Assembly (NCBI RefSeq): GCF_016722785.1
Contig: NZ_JAEQNE010000007.1
Span: forward strand, 1-64,000
Direction: 5' to 3'
Origin: Ramlibacter monticola
GTDB taxonomy: Bacteria > Pseudomonadota > Gammaproteobacteria > Burkholderiales > Burkholderiaceae_C
DNA: 64,000 nucleotides
Under the pieces are notes generated by a model. That model was not told where the DNA came from, ran no database searches, and was given only the letters and a program-made list of their open reading frames with translations. The position numbers were made by a program, and so were the translations under genes. This document shows positions 18,498 through 27,570 of this stretch, piece by piece (position 1 is the first letter of the stretch; every line of letters starts with the position of its first letter).

Positions 18498-20291
18498 TCA
18501 GTCCATCTCGAGCATGGCGGCGACGGCGGTCGGCGCGTCGGCCGCGGTGAGCGCGAGTTCCTCGAACTCCACCACCTTGTCGATCTCGGTGCCCATCGCG
18601 ACGTTGGTCACGCGCTCCAGCATCACCTCGATCACCACCGGCACGCGGTGCTCGGCCATCCAGGCCTCGGCCTGCGCGATCGCGGGCGCCATCTGGTCGG
18701 GGCGGTGCACGCGGATCGCCTTGCAGCCCAGGCCTTCGACCACCTTGACGTGGTCCACGCCGTAGCTGCGCTCGGGGGCCTCGGCCGGCTGGTTGATGTT
18801 GTCGAAGGCGAGCTGCACGCAGTAGTCCATGTCGAAGTTGCGCTGGGCCTGCCGGATCAGGCCGAGGTAGGCGTTGTTCACCACGATGTGCAGGTAGGGC
18901 AGCTGGAACTGCGCGCCCACCGCCAGCTCCTCCATCAGGAACTGGAAGTCGTAGTCGCCGGAGATCGCCACGATGCGCCGAGACGGGTCGGCCGCGCGCA
19001 CGCCCAGCGCGGCCGGCGCGGTCCAGCCCAGCGGGCCGGCCTGGCCGCAGTTGATCCAGTTGCGCGGGCCGAACACGTGCAGGAACTGCGCCGCCGCGAT
19101 CTGCGACAGGCCGATGGTGGTGACGTAGCAGGTCTCCGGGCCGAAGGCGCGGTTCATGCACTGGTACACGCGCTGCGGCTTCATCGGCACGTTGTCGTAG
19201 TTGGTCTTGCGCAGCATCGTGCGCTTGCGCTGCAGGCAGTCCGCGGCCCAGGCCGAGCGGTCCTTGAGGCGGCCGTCGGCCTTCATCTCGCGCGCCACCT
19301 CGATGAAGAGGCGCAGGGCGGCGCCGGCGTCCGACACGATGCCGTAGTCCGGCGCGAACACGCGGCCGATCTGCGTGGGCTCGATGTCCACGTGCACGAA
19401 CTTGCGGCCCTTCGTGTAGACGTCGATGGAGCCGGTGTGGCGGTTCGCCCAGCGGTTGCCGATGCCCAGCACGAAGTCGCTGGCCAGCATCGTCGCGTTG
19501 CCGTAGCGGTGGCTGGTCTGCAGGCCGCACATGCCGGCCATCAGCGGGTGGTCGTCGGGGATGCTGCCCCAGGCCATCAGGGTCGGGATCACCGGCACGC
19601 CGGTGAGCTCGGCGAACTCCACCAGCAGGTCGCTGGCGTCGGCGTTGATGATGCCGCCGCCCGCCACGACCAGGGGCCGCTCGGCCTCCTGCAGCAGCGC
19701 GATCGCCTTTTCCGCCTGGGCCCGGGTGGCCGCCGGCTTGTACACGGGCAGCGGCGCGTAGGTGTCCGGGTCGAATTCGATCTCGCTGGTCTGCACGTCC
19801 ACCGGCAGGTCGATCAGCACCGGGCCCGGCCGGCCCGAGCGCATGAGGTGGAAGGCCTGCTGGAAGGCGCGCGGCACCTGGGCCGGCTCGCGCACGGTGA
19901 CGGCCCACTTCGTGACCGGCTTGGCGATGGACTCGATGTCGACCGCCTGGAAGTCTTCCTTGTACATGCGGGCGCGCGGCGCCTGGCCGGTGATGCACAG
20001 GATGGGGATCGAGTCGGCCTGCGCGGAATACAGGCCGGTGATCATGTCCGTGCCCGCGGGGCCCGAGGTGCCGATGCACACGCCGATGTTGCCGGCCGCG
20101 GCGCGCGTGTAGCCCTCGGCCATGTGCGACGCGCCCTCGACGTGGCGCGCCAGGATGTGCCCGATCGAGCCCTGCTGGCGCAGCGCGGCGTAGAAGGGGT
20201 TGATCGCGGCGCCGGGCACGCCGAAGGCCTGCGTGATCCCTTCCTTCTCGAGGACCCAGACGGCGGCCTGGGCGGCGGTCATTCTTGCCAT
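18498..20291 (-). CDS. gcl: Glyoxylate carboligase
   Basis: A 597-aa thiamine-diphosphate enzyme that joins two glyoxylates to tartronate semialdehyde plus CO2. AGGAGACATCC precedes the ATG at 20291. It closely follows the Escherichia coli sequence as I remember it: [31 protein letters not shown] (Val where most ThDP enzymes have the catalytic Glu, the known Gcl peculiarity) and the ThDP motif GDYDFQF with [10 protein letters not shown]. It heads gcl-hyi-glxR and has a LysR-type palindrome about 90 bases upstream. Confidence 0.96.
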   Translation of the reverse strand: MARMTAAQAAVWVLEKEGITQAFGVPGAAINPFYAALRQQGSIGHILARHVEGASHMAEGYTRAAAGNIGVCIGTSGPAGTDMITGLYSAQADSIPILCITGQAPRARMYKEDFQAVDIESIAKPVTKWAVTVREPAQVPRAFQQAFHLMRSGRPGPVLIDLPVDVQTSEIEFDPDTYAPLPVYKPAATRAQAEKAIALLQEAERPLVVAGGGIINADASDLLVEFAELTGVPVIPTLMAWGSIPDDHPLMAGMCGLQTSHRYGNATMLASDFVLGIGNRWANRHTGSIDVYTKGRKFVHVDIEPTQIGRVFAPDYGIVSDAGAALRLFIEVAREMKADGRLKDRSAWAADCLQRKRTMLRKTNYDNVPMKPQRVYQCMNRAFGPETCYVTTIGLSQIAAAQFLHVFGPRNWINCGQAGPLGWTAPAALGVRAADPSRRIVAISGDYDFQFLMEELAVGAQFQLPYLHIVVNNAYLGLIRQAQRNFDMDYCVQLAFDNINQPAEAPERSYGVDHVKVVEGLGCKAIRVHRPDQMAPAIAQAEAWMAEHRVPVVIEVMLERVTNVAMGTEIDKVVEFEELALTAADAPTAVAAMLEMD

Positions 20292-20381
20292 GGATGTCTC
20301 CTGTACTGTGGGTTCGGGGCTTGCGGTCGACTCTAGGCAGCGGGCGCCTGCGCCAGAAGACGGGCGCGGGCCATAAGACTT

Positions 20382-20396
20382 ATTCCGCGCTGGAAT
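20382..20396. promoter_or_regulatory. LysR-type operator upstream of gcl
   Basis: ATTCCGCGCTGGAAT has 5-base inverted arms and a T-N11-A core, the LysR-box pattern. It differs at one base from the palindrome next to the LysR gene at 21329. It lies 91 bases before the gcl start, a normal place for a LysR activator site. Confidence 0.65.
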
Positions 20397-20481
20397 GCAA
20401 CTGCCCGGCCGGGCCCGAACCGCCGCGTTGCGCGGCCCGGTCCGAATTGGGTTAAGGTGGCGCCGAAAAGCGCCCCACCCC

Positions 20482-21282
20482 ATGCAGAACGACGACGTCT
20501 ACACCCTCAGCCGGCTCGGCGAGAACGAGCTGCGTAGCAGCGCAACCCGGCTCGCACCTTCCGAGATCGATGTGCTGGTGCGCCTGGACGGGACTCTGAG
20601 CCTCGGCCAGATCGCGGGCGGCCTGTCGACCGAGGCGCGCGAGCAGTTCGTCGCGGTGCTGCACAACCTGCGGGACCGCGGCCTGGTGCAACGGGTCGAG
20701 GTCGACCCCTTCACCCGGACCTGGAACGCGCAGGTGGCCCAGCTCTCGCGGTCGGTGAAGCCGGCGGAAGCGGAGGCGGGCCTCGCCTCCCTCAAGCGCA
20801 GCGGCTTCTACGTGCAGATTGCCCGCGAGCGCGGCGCGGCGCCGCCGCGCCCGGAGGGCCGTCCGCTGACGGCCGTCGTGATCGAGGACGACGCGGCGCT
20901 CGCCAAGTTCACCCGCATGCTGCTGACGCTCTCCGGCTTCGAGGTGCGCAGCGCGCACAACCGGGCCGAGGTGGTGGCGGAGATCCGCCGGCCGCCCGTT
21001 CCCGACCTGATCCTGCTCGACGTGATGCTCCCGGACGCGGACGGTTTCGACATCCTGCAGCGGGTGCGCCAGCACTCGGTGCTGAAGGATGTGCCGGTGA
21101 TCATGCTCACCGGCAAGGCCACGCGCGAGGCGGTGCTGCAGGGCATCGCCGGCGGCGCCGACGGGTACCTCACCAAGCCCTTCGAAGCGGACGCGCTGCT
21201 GCGCGCCGTGCGCACCGTCCTCGGCCTGCCGGAAGAAGACGCGGGCGGCGCCCCCGGCACCTGGGGCCTCACCCCCCGCTGA
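20482..21282 (+). CDS. Response-regulator receiver protein with N-terminal helical domain
   Basis: A 266-aa cytoplasmic protein. Residues about 1-110 form a winged-helix-like region ([32 protein letters not shown]) of no named family. Residues about 135-255 are a CheY-like receiver: acidic pair [11 protein letters not shown], phospho-acceptor Asp in [14 protein letters not shown], and Lys in [11 protein letters not shown]. There is no C-terminal output domain and no adjacent histidine kinase, so it may work through the N-terminal domain. A GGGTTAAG motif lies just upstream. Confidence 0.8.
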   Translation: MQNDDVYTLSRLGENELRSSATRLAPSEIDVLVRLDGTLSLGQIAGGLSTEAREQFVAVLHNLRDRGLVQRVEVDPFTRTWNAQVAQLSRSVKPAEAEAGLASLKRSGFYVQIARERGAAPPRPEGRPLTAVVIEDDAALAKFTRMLLTLSGFEVRSAHNRAEVVAEIRRPPVPDLILLDVMLPDADGFDILQRVRQHSVLKDVPVIMLTGKATREAVLQGIAGGADGYLTKPFEADALLRAVRTVLGLPEEDAGGAPGTWGLTPR

Positions 21283-21305
21283 ACGCGCGGCTTGCCAGGT
21301 CGGCC

Positions 21306-21320
21306 ATTCCGCGTTGGAAT
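21306..21320. promoter_or_regulatory. LysR-type operator directly before the LysR gene
   Basis: ATTCCGCGTTGGAAT; with flanking GCC/GGC the arms extend to 8 bases (21303-21323). It is nearly identical to the gcl-upstream site and ends only six bases before the ATG at 21329, where a bound regulator would block expression. This fits negative autoregulation. Confidence 0.6.
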
Positions 21321-21328
21321 GGCTGACC

Positions 21329-22243
21329 ATGGATCGTTTGCAGGCAATGGAAATGTTCGTGCGGGTGGTCGAGACCGGCAGCTTCTCGCGCGCCGCCCGT
21401 GAGTTCTCCACCACCCAGCCCACCGTGACCAAGCAGATCGCGGCCACCGAGGCGCGGCTGAAGGTGCGGCTGCTCAATCGCAACACGCGCGGGGTGAGCC
21501 TCACGGAGGCCGGGGCGCTGTACTACGAGAAGTGCAAGACCATCGTGCGCGAGGCCGAGGAGGCCGACAACGTCGCGCGCATGCAGCAGTCGCAGGCCCA
21601 GGGGCTGCTGCGGGTGGGCAGCTCGGTGGCCTTCGGCCGGCGCGTCATCGTGCCGCTGGCGCTGGAGTTCATGCGGCAGCATCCGCAGCTGCTGGTGGAC
21701 CTCAGTTTCGAGGACCGCTACACGGACCTGGTGGCGCAGGGGATCGACGTCGCGATCCGCATGGGCAAGCTGGCCGATTCGACCCTCGGCGCGCGTTTCC
21801 TGGGCGCCAATCCGTGGCTGCTGGTGGCCTCGCCGCGTTACCTGAAGCGGGCCGGCACGCCGCGGCGGCCGGCCGACCTGAGCGGCCACGACACCCTGAT
21901 CTACAGCAGCGTGCAGGGCAACGACGTCTGGCGGGTGCTGGAGCCCCGCGGCGAGACGGTGACCGTGTCCGTCACCCCGCGGCTGCGCTCCAACAACCTG
22001 TCCGCGGTGCTCGCGGCGGCCCGCTCGGACATGGGCATCGCGGCGCTGCCATGGTACGTGGCGGCCGATTCACTGGCCGCTGGCGCGATCGTCGAGGTGC
22101 TCAAGGACCACAGCCTGCCCGAGCAGGAGATCCACGCGGTCTACCCCTCGCCCAAGCTGGTGCCGCAGAAGGTGCTGGCCTTCATCGCCTTCCTGCAGGG
22201 GCGCTTCGGCCCGGGCTGGTGGGCGGAGCTGCCGAAAAGCTGA
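21329..22243 (+). CDS. LysR-family regulator, probable controller of gcl-hyi-glxR
   Basis: A 304-aa LysR protein from MDRLQAMEMF. HTH residues about 5-60 (GSFSRAAREFSTTQPTVTKQ); effector domain from about 90 with FEDRYTDLVAQGIDVAIRMG, typical of the CrgA-like subgroup. Its own start carries a palindrome repeated upstream of gcl, so regulation of glyoxylate metabolism is a reasonable inference. The unrelated receiver gene lies between the two sites. Confidence 0.88.
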   Translation: MDRLQAMEMFVRVVETGSFSRAAREFSTTQPTVTKQIAATEARLKVRLLNRNTRGVSLTEAGALYYEKCKTIVREAEEADNVARMQQSQAQGLLRVGSSVAFGRRVIVPLALEFMRQHPQLLVDLSFEDRYTDLVAQGIDVAIRMGKLADSTLGARFLGANPWLLVASPRYLKRAGTPRRPADLSGHDTLIYSSVQGNDVWRVLEPRGETVTVSVTPRLRSNNLSAVLAAARSDMGIAALPWYVAADSLAAGAIVEVLKDHSLPEQEIHAVYPSPKLVPQKVLAFIAFLQGRFGPGWWAELPKS

Positions 22244-22372
22244 GCCCGGCCCGCGAACGGATCAGGCGGCTGCCCTTACCCGGCGCGGGGACGCGTTCCG
22301 ACGCCTGCTGCCGGACCGTCCCGGCGCGCGCCCACTGCCTTGCGCCGCAAGATGCCAGGCAAGGAGTGAGCG

Positions 22373-22714
22373 ATGAAACAGAACGACTCGTTGCAGTTCG
22401 TGCGCGAGCGGTTGCGCCGCAACCATTCGCCGCTGCACCGGGACCTGCACCTGCGCCCGCCGGAGCGCATCCGGCGCCGCTTCGCGGTGGCACTGGAGAA
22501 AGGGGCGGCGTGGCGCTTCGACCATGTGGGCAGGACCGTGCTGGTCTGCTGCGCGAGCGGGAGCGTGTGGATCACGCACGACGGGGATCCCAAGGACATC
22601 ATCCTCGGTCCGCACGAGACCTATCGCGTGGATCGCGAGGACGCCATGCACGTGTTCGCGATGCAGCACTGCATGCTGGAGATCGAGTTCGAGGACGACC
22701 TGCTGCCGCATTAG
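22373..22714 (+). CDS. DUF2917 protein
   Basis: A 113-aa protein of the DUF2917 type, common in Burkholderiales. The core is residues about 38-100 (WRFDHVGRTVLVCCASGSVW, GDPKDIILGPHETYRV), a small beta-rich cupin-like segment. AAGGAGTGAGCG precedes the ATG. The N-terminus is strongly basic. Function unknown. Confidence 0.75.
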   Translation: MKQNDSLQFVRERLRRNHSPLHRDLHLRPPERIRRRFAVALEKGAAWRFDHVGRTVLVCCASGSVWITHDGDPKDIILGPHETYRVDREDAMHVFAMQHCMLEIEFEDDLLPH

Positions 22715-22779
22715 GAGCGTGGACGGCAGGCCCAACGCAGGCGCTCTTCTCTGCCGCCGCCCAGGCCCCTGGGCGTGCA

Positions 22780-23733
22780 TCACGCCGCGCTGGGCAGTTC
22801 CCGGCCGGCGAAGAACGCATCCAGGTTGTCCACCACCCGCTGCGCCATCGCCTCGCGCGTCTGCACGGTGGCGCTCGCGATGTGCGGCACGAGGACGACG
22901 TTGTCGAGGGTGAACAGTTCCGGCGGCACGTGCGGCTCGCGCTCGAACACGTCGAGGGCGGCGCCTCCGATGCGCTTGCCCTGCAGCGCGCGCACCAGCG
23001 CCTTCTCGTCGACCACGGTGCCGCGCGCGACGTTGACCAGGAAGCCCTTGGGTCCGAGGGCCTCCAGCACCGCCTCGTCGATCAGGTGCCGGGTCTCGGG
23101 GCCGCCCGCCGTGATCACCACCAGGAAGTCGGACCAGCGCGCCAGCTCCGGCAACTGCGGCTCGTGCTGCCAGGCCACGTCTTCCACCGGGCGGCGGCTG
23201 TGGTAGCGCACCTCCATGTCGAAGCCGCTCGCGCGCTTCGCGATGGTGCGGCCGATGCGGCCCAGGCCCACGATGCCCAGCTTCGCGCCGCTGACGCGCC
23301 GGCCCAGCGGGAAGGGCGTGGGCGGCTGCGCGCTCCAGCGGCTGGCGCGCACGAAGCGGTCGCCCTCGGGAATGCGCCGGCCCACGGCCAGCAGCAGGCC
23401 GAAGGCGAGGTCGGCCACGCAGTCGTTCAGCACGTCGGGCGTGTAGCCCACCGGGATGCTCCGCTGCGCCGCCGCCGCGAGATCGAGCTGGTCGAGCCCG
23501 ACGCCGAAGCTGGAGATCACCCGCAGGCGGGGCAGCGCCTGGAGGAGCGCGGCACTGGCGCCGTGCGCCGCCGACGTCACCAGCCCTTCGAGGCCGGCGC
23601 CGTGTTCGCGCAGGAAGGCCTCGCGTTCCGGCCCGGGCGCGGGCAGGCGCTGCACGGTGTAGCGTTCGGCGAGCTGCCGCTCGAGCCAGGGCAGCAGGGG
23701 CAGGGCTTGCAGGAGGACGGGTCTGGAGTTCAT
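22780..23733 (-). CDS. D-2-hydroxyacid dehydrogenase (glyoxylate/hydroxypyruvate reductase type)
   Basis: About 317 aa from MNSRPVLLQ at 23733. The NAD(P) motif GIVGLGRIGRTIAKRA is near residue 150. Catalytic Arg is in VNVARGTVVD, Glu in FEREPHVP and His in LVPHIASATV. It resembles GhrB-like hydroxypyruvate/glyoxylate reductases, which fits a neighbourhood handling glyoxylate. It lies two bases after a decayed Bug gene, so the two may once have been an operon. Exact substrate not determined. Confidence 0.88.
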   Translation of the reverse strand: MNSRPVLLQALPLLPWLERQLAERYTVQRLPAPGPEREAFLREHGAGLEGLVTSAAHGASAALLQALPRLRVISSFGVGLDQLDLAAAAQRSIPVGYTPDVLNDCVADLAFGLLLAVGRRIPEGDRFVRASRWSAQPPTPFPLGRRVSGAKLGIVGLGRIGRTIAKRASGFDMEVRYHSRRPVEDVAWQHEPQLPELARWSDFLVVITAGGPETRHLIDEAVLEALGPKGFLVNVARGTVVDEKALVRALQGKRIGGAALDVFEREPHVPPELFTLDNVVLVPHIASATVQTREAMAQRVVDNLDAFFAGRELPSAA

Positions 23734-23734
23734 G

Positions 23735-23902
23735 TCAGTTGGCGGTGATCCGGCGCTCACGGATGATCTGCGCGTAGCGCTTCCTGTCATTGTCGTTCAG
23801 GGCCGAGAATTTCTCCGGCGAGGTCGGCGCCGGCACCGCGCCGAGCTGCAGCAGCTTGTCGCGCAGCTCCTCGCGGCCGATCGCCTCGCGCAGGTCGGCG
23901 GA
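23735..23902 (-). pseudogene. C-terminal remnant of a Bug-family binding protein
   Basis: About 55 codons ending in TGA at 23735 encode a typical Bug C-terminus: SADLREAIGREELRDKLLQL, the GAVPAPTSPEKFSAL turn and the closing RYAQIIRERRITAN. Upstream the frame stays open but loses all similarity and runs into tRNA-Leu, so the first about 270 residues are deleted. It immediately precedes the 2-hydroxyacid dehydrogenase gene. Confidence 0.75.
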
Positions 23903-24044
23903 GATCCATCTCGCCTGGCGCGAGGACAACCGCAACCCCGCGCTGCGGACCCTCCGCGAATTCGTGACGGGGCAGCTTGCGGCCAGGCGCTGAGGCCGGG
24001 CTGGGCGCGCTGAAAAATGCTCTACAATGGCGCCTTCCTGAGAT

Positions 24045-24129
<85 letters not shown>

Positions 24130-24134
24130 GACGC

Positions 24135-24162
24135 AAGCCGGCACACGCCGGCTTTGTTGTTT
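24135..24162 (+). terminator. Terminator of tRNA-Leu
   Basis: AAGCCGGC-ACAC-GCCGGCTT is a perfect 8-base stem with a 4-base loop followed by TGTTGTTT, five bases after the tRNA 3' end. Confidence 0.88.
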
Positions 24163-24203
24163 CAGGGCGGGGCGTGCTCCAATGCGCGCGAGGAGGCCCG
24201 CCC

Positions 24204-25106
24204 ATGCCCAGCATCACCACCGACGACGGCGTCCGCCTGCATTGCGAGGACACCGGCAGCGGCACGCCCATCGTGTTCGTGCACGAGTTCGCGGGCGACG
24301 GCCGCAGCTGGGAGCCGCAGGTGCGCCACTTCGCACGCCGTTACCGCTGCGTCACGTACAACGCGCGCGGCTATCCGCCCTCCGACGTGCCCGAGGACTT
24401 CGAGCGCTATTCGCAGGAGCGGGTGCGCGAGGACCTGCGCTGCGTGATCGAGGCGCTGGGGCTGCAGTTGCCGCACGTCGTGGGCCTGTCCATGGGCGCC
24501 TTCGCGACGCTGCACTTCGGCATGCGCTACTGCGCGCAGGGCGCGCCGGCGCGGGCCCGTTCGCTCACGCTGGCCGGCTGCGGCACCGGCGCGCATCCGG
24601 CCGCGTACGCGACGTTCCAGGCGGACGCGCGGGCGCTCGCCGACGGCATCGCGCGCCATGGCATGGAGCACTTCGCCGCCACCTACGGCCACGGCCCGGC
24701 GCGGCTGCAGCTGCGCGCCAAGGACCCGCGCGGCTTCGCCGAATACGCGCGCCAGCTCGCCGGCCACTCGGCCACCGGCTCGGCCAACACCATGCGCGGC
24801 TACCAGGCGCGCCGGCCCTGCCTCTACGAACTGACGCAGGAGATGGCGCGCATCGACGTGCCGGTGCTGGTGATGGCGGGCGACGAGGACGAGCCCTGCC
24901 TCGAGCCATCGCTGCTGATCAAGCGCACGGTCGCGAAGGCGGGGCTCGCGCTGCTGCCCCGCAGCGGCCACGCGATCAACCTGGAGGAGCCGGCGCTGTT
25001 CAACCGGCTGCTGGAGGACTTCCTGCACCAGGTGGAATCGGGCCGCTGGCCGGCCCGCGACGCGGCCAGCCGGCCTTCCATCTGGGGGCCGGCCGGGAAG
25101 CCCTGA
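24204..25106 (+). CDS. Alpha/beta-hydrolase
   Basis: A 300-aa alpha/beta-hydrolase from MPSITTDDGVRL, with GAGGAGG upstream. The oxyanion region is VFVHEFAGDGRSW, the nucleophile elbow GLSMGAF (Ser near residue 105), the acid Asp in MAGDEDEP and the catalytic His in RSGHAINLEEP. It is close to 3-oxoadipate enol-lactonase-like or esterase proteins. It is a single gene after the tRNA, with no pathway context, so the substrate is unknown. Confidence 0.88.
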   Translation: MPSITTDDGVRLHCEDTGSGTPIVFVHEFAGDGRSWEPQVRHFARRYRCVTYNARGYPPSDVPEDFERYSQERVREDLRCVIEALGLQLPHVVGLSMGAFATLHFGMRYCAQGAPARARSLTLAGCGTGAHPAAYATFQADARALADGIARHGMEHFAATYGHGPARLQLRAKDPRGFAEYARQLAGHSATGSANTMRGYQARRPCLYELTQEMARIDVPVLVMAGDEDEPCLEPSLLIKRTVAKAGLALLPRSGHAINLEEPALFNRLLEDFLHQVESGRWPARDAASRPSIWGPAGKP

Positions 25107-25130
25107 GCCGGCCGCGCGGGCCTGGGCCCG

Positions 25131-26930
25131 TCAGAACTCCTGCCAGCCGGCGCCGGCCTGCGGTGCCTTGGCCGGGGCCTTGGGGGGCGGGCTGAACGCG
25201 GGTTCCTTCCGGGGCAGGGCCGCCGCCGGCCGCACCTTGATCGTGGGCACCTCCGCCTCGAGCGCGGGGCGCGGCGCGGCGGGGGCCGGGGCCGGCGCGA
25301 CCTGCACCGGCGCGACCTGCACCGGCGCGGCCTGCACCGGCGCGGCCTGCACCGGCGCGGCCTGCACCGGCGCGGCCTGCGCGGCCGCGTGCTCCTCGCC
25401 GAGGCGGAAGCGCGTCACCAGTTCCAGCAGCGTGGCCGCCTGCTGCTTCATCGCCTCGGTCGCGGCGGAGGACTCCTCCACCAGCGAGGCGTTCTGCTGC
25501 ACCACCTGCTCCATCTGCGTGACCGCGGTGTTGACCTGCCCGATGCCGGCGCTCTGCTCCTGGCTCGCCGCCGCGATGTCCGCGATGAGGTCGCTGACCC
25601 GCGAGACCGAGGCCACGATCTCGTTCATCGTCCTGCCGGCCGCGTCGACCTGCCGGGTGCCGGCCTCGACCTTGGTCACCGAATCGCCGATCAGGGCCTT
25701 GATCTGCTTGGCCGCCTCCGCGCTGCGCTGCGCCAGCTGGCGCACCTCGCCGGCCACCACCGCGAAGCCGCGGCCCTGTTCGCCCGCGCGCGCCGCCTCC
25801 ACCGCGGCGTTCAGCGCCAGGATGTTGGTCTGGAAGGCGATGCCGTCGATCACGCCGATGATCTCGGAGATGCGGCGCGAGGCGCCGGAGATGCCGTCCA
25901 TGGTGCTGACCACTTCGCCGACCACGCTGCCGCCCTTGCGCGCCACGTCGGCCGCGCCGCGGGCCAGCTCGCTCGCCTGGCGGGCGTTCTGCGCGTTCTG
26001 GGTGACGGAGGACGTGAGCTCCTCCATCGAGCTGGCCGTCTCCTCCAGGGTACTGGCCTGCTCCTCGGTGCGCTGCGACAGGTCGACGTTGCCCTGCGCG
26101 ATCTGCGCGCTGGTGTCGGCCACCATGCGGGCGCCGCTGGAGACTTCGCCGACCAGCCGGCGCAGGCCGTCGTTCATGCCCCCCACCGCGCGCAGCAGCT
26201 GCGCCGATTCGTCGCTGCCCCGGGCGTGCACCTGCACGCTGAGGTCGCCTTCGGCGATGCGGTTGGCGGCGGCCATGGCGGTGTGCAGCGGGCGCACGAT
26301 GGTGCGGCTCATCTTCCACGCCACCAGCACGGCCGCGGCGACGGCAGCCGCGACCAGCGCGGCGAGCACCGCCAGGGTGCGGTGGTAGGCGATGCCGGCC
26401 GCTTCGTGGCTGGCGCGCGCGAGGCGCTGCTCCAGCGAGACGAGCGCGTCGACTTCCTGCTCCACGGCCTGGAAGGCGGTGTCGGCGTTCTGCATGGCCA
26501 TCAGGCCGGTGGCGATGTCGATCGTGCTGATGTCGATCGCCTTGTCCACCGCGGCGCGGTATCTGGTCAGCAGCGGCTGCACGGTCTCGAGCGCGTGGCG
26601 CTCCTCGGGGCCGAGGTCGCTGGCACCCAGCTGCGCCAGCGAAGCCTCGACGCCTTCCGTGCTCTTGCGCAAGGCCGCGGCCGTCGACTTGATGCGGGCC
26701 TCGTCGTAGTTCGCCATCCAGGTGATGAGGCGGTAGACGCCGGAGTGGATCTGCGCCATGTCGCGCGCGGCATCGGCGGCGGTCTCGAAGCGGGCCATGC
26801 GCTGCGTCACCAGGGCGTCGAGTCCCTCGTTCTGCTGCTTCAGCATCAGGAAGGCCGTCGCGCCGAGGGCGACCAGGAAGACGATGGCCACGGCGGGGGC
26901 CACCAGGATCTTGTGCCAGATTTTCAAGGG
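25131..26930 (-). CDS. Methyl-accepting chemotaxis protein with tethered CheR-type pentapeptide
   Basis: About 599 aa. I place the start at TTG 26930, giving (M)[20 protein letters not shown] directly as the first membrane helix; a TTG at 26981 would add 17 residues. A small helical periplasmic domain (about 40-180) follows, then a second membrane helix ([20 protein letters not shown]), HAMP, and the signalling hairpin with tip [20 protein letters not shown]. The C-terminus has an Ala/Pro/Val-rich linker with AAPVQ tandem repeats and ends GWQEF, matching the xWxxF pattern that recruits CheR/CheB. Ligand unknown; no che genes nearby. Confidence 0.93.
   Translation of the reverse strand, partial: PLKIWHKILVAPAVAIVFLVALGATAFLMLKQQNEGLDALVTQRMARFETAADAARDMAQIHSGVYRLITWMANYDEARIKSTAAALRKSTEGVEASLAQLGASDLGPEERHALETVQPLLTRYRAAVDKAIDISTIDIATGLMAMQNADTAFQAVEQEVDALVSLEQRLARASHEAAGIAYHRTLAVLAALVAAAVAAAVLVAWKMSRTIVRPLHTAMAAANRIAEGDLSVQVHARGSDESAQLLRAVGGMNDGLRRLVGEVSSGARMVADTSAQIAQGNVDLSQRTEEQASTLEETASSMEELTSSVTQNAQNARQASELARGAADVARKGGSVVGEVVSTMDGISGASRRISEIIGVIDGIAFQTNILALNAAVEAARAGEQGRGFAVVAGEVRQLAQRSAEAAKQIKALIGDSVTKVEAGTRQVDAAGRTMNEIVASVSRVSDLIADIAAASQEQSAGIGQVNTAVTQMEQVVQQNASLVEESSAATEAMKQQAATLLELVTRFRLGEEHAAAQAAPVQAAPVQAAPVQAAPVQVAPVQVAPAPAPAAPRPALEAEVPTIKVRPAAALPRKEPAFSPPPKAPAKAPQAGAGWQEF
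25292..25380. repeat. 15-base tandem repeat in the chemoreceptor gene
   Basis: Six nearly identical copies of a 15-base unit (CACCGGCGCGGCCTG, two with GACCTG) encode repeated [10 protein letters not shown] pentapeptides in the C-terminal linker. Copy number could vary by slippage without breaking frame. Confidence 0.9.
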
Positions 26931-27076
26931 TGTCTCTCTCGTTACTGCAATGCGGCGGCCGACGGCCACGAGTGGCTGCAAGTTTCTGAAATTTTCAATT
27001 CGTAACCGCCCCGCTCGGTCGGCGGGAACGGCCGCTGGTCGCGGCAGCGCTGCTACGCTCGCAGCCCGGAGGAACC

Positions 27077-27502
27077 ATGACCCATCTGTCGCTGCAGACC
27101 GCCAACCAAATCATTACTGCCGCCCTGGCCAAGGCGAGGGAGTGCGGCTACAAGCCGATGGGCGTGGCGGTGCTCGACGCCTCCGGCCACCTGAAGGCGT
27201 TTGCGAGCGAGGACGGCGCCAGCATGTTCCGCTTCGACATCGCCCGCGCCAAGGCCTGGGGCGCGGTCGGCATGGGCGTGGCCAGCGGCGTGCTGGCGCA
27301 ACGCGCGAAGGACAACCCGAACTTCTTCGTCGCGCTGGCCGCGACGGCCGAGGGCCGCTTCCTGCCCCAGCCGGGCGCCGTGGTCATCAAGGACGCGCAG
27401 GGGCAGGTGCTGGGCGCCGTGGGCGCCAGCGGCGGCACCGGCGAGGAGGACGAGGCGATCTGCGCCGCCGGCGTGGCGGCCGCAGGCCTGGTCGCCGGCT
27501 GA
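27077..27502 (+). CDS. GlcG/HbpS-family protein
   Basis: A 141-aa protein of the GlcG/HbpS (haem-degrading, DUF336) family: [33 protein letters not shown] and the Gly-rich end [25 protein letters not shown] precedes the ATG at 27077. Members bind haem or corrinoid, or accompany glycolate oxidase and diol dehydratase genes. It stands alone between a chemoreceptor and a transglycosylase, so no role can be assigned. Confidence 0.85.
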   Translation: MTHLSLQTANQIITAALAKARECGYKPMGVAVLDASGHLKAFASEDGASMFRFDIARAKAWGAVGMGVASGVLAQRAKDNPNFFVALAATAEGRFLPQPGAVVIKDAQGQVLGAVGASGGTGEEDEAICAAGVAAAGLVAG

Positions 27503-27570
27503 GCCAGGCGGCTGTAACGAGCGGGCGCAAGCGCCCCACGGCGGAGGAGGGGGCTCCTATATTGGCCCCC

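Noticed and set aside
25292..25380. Regular short repeats that could suggest a CRISPR array
   Set aside because: The units are contiguous 15-mers with no spacers and encode an in-frame protein linker.
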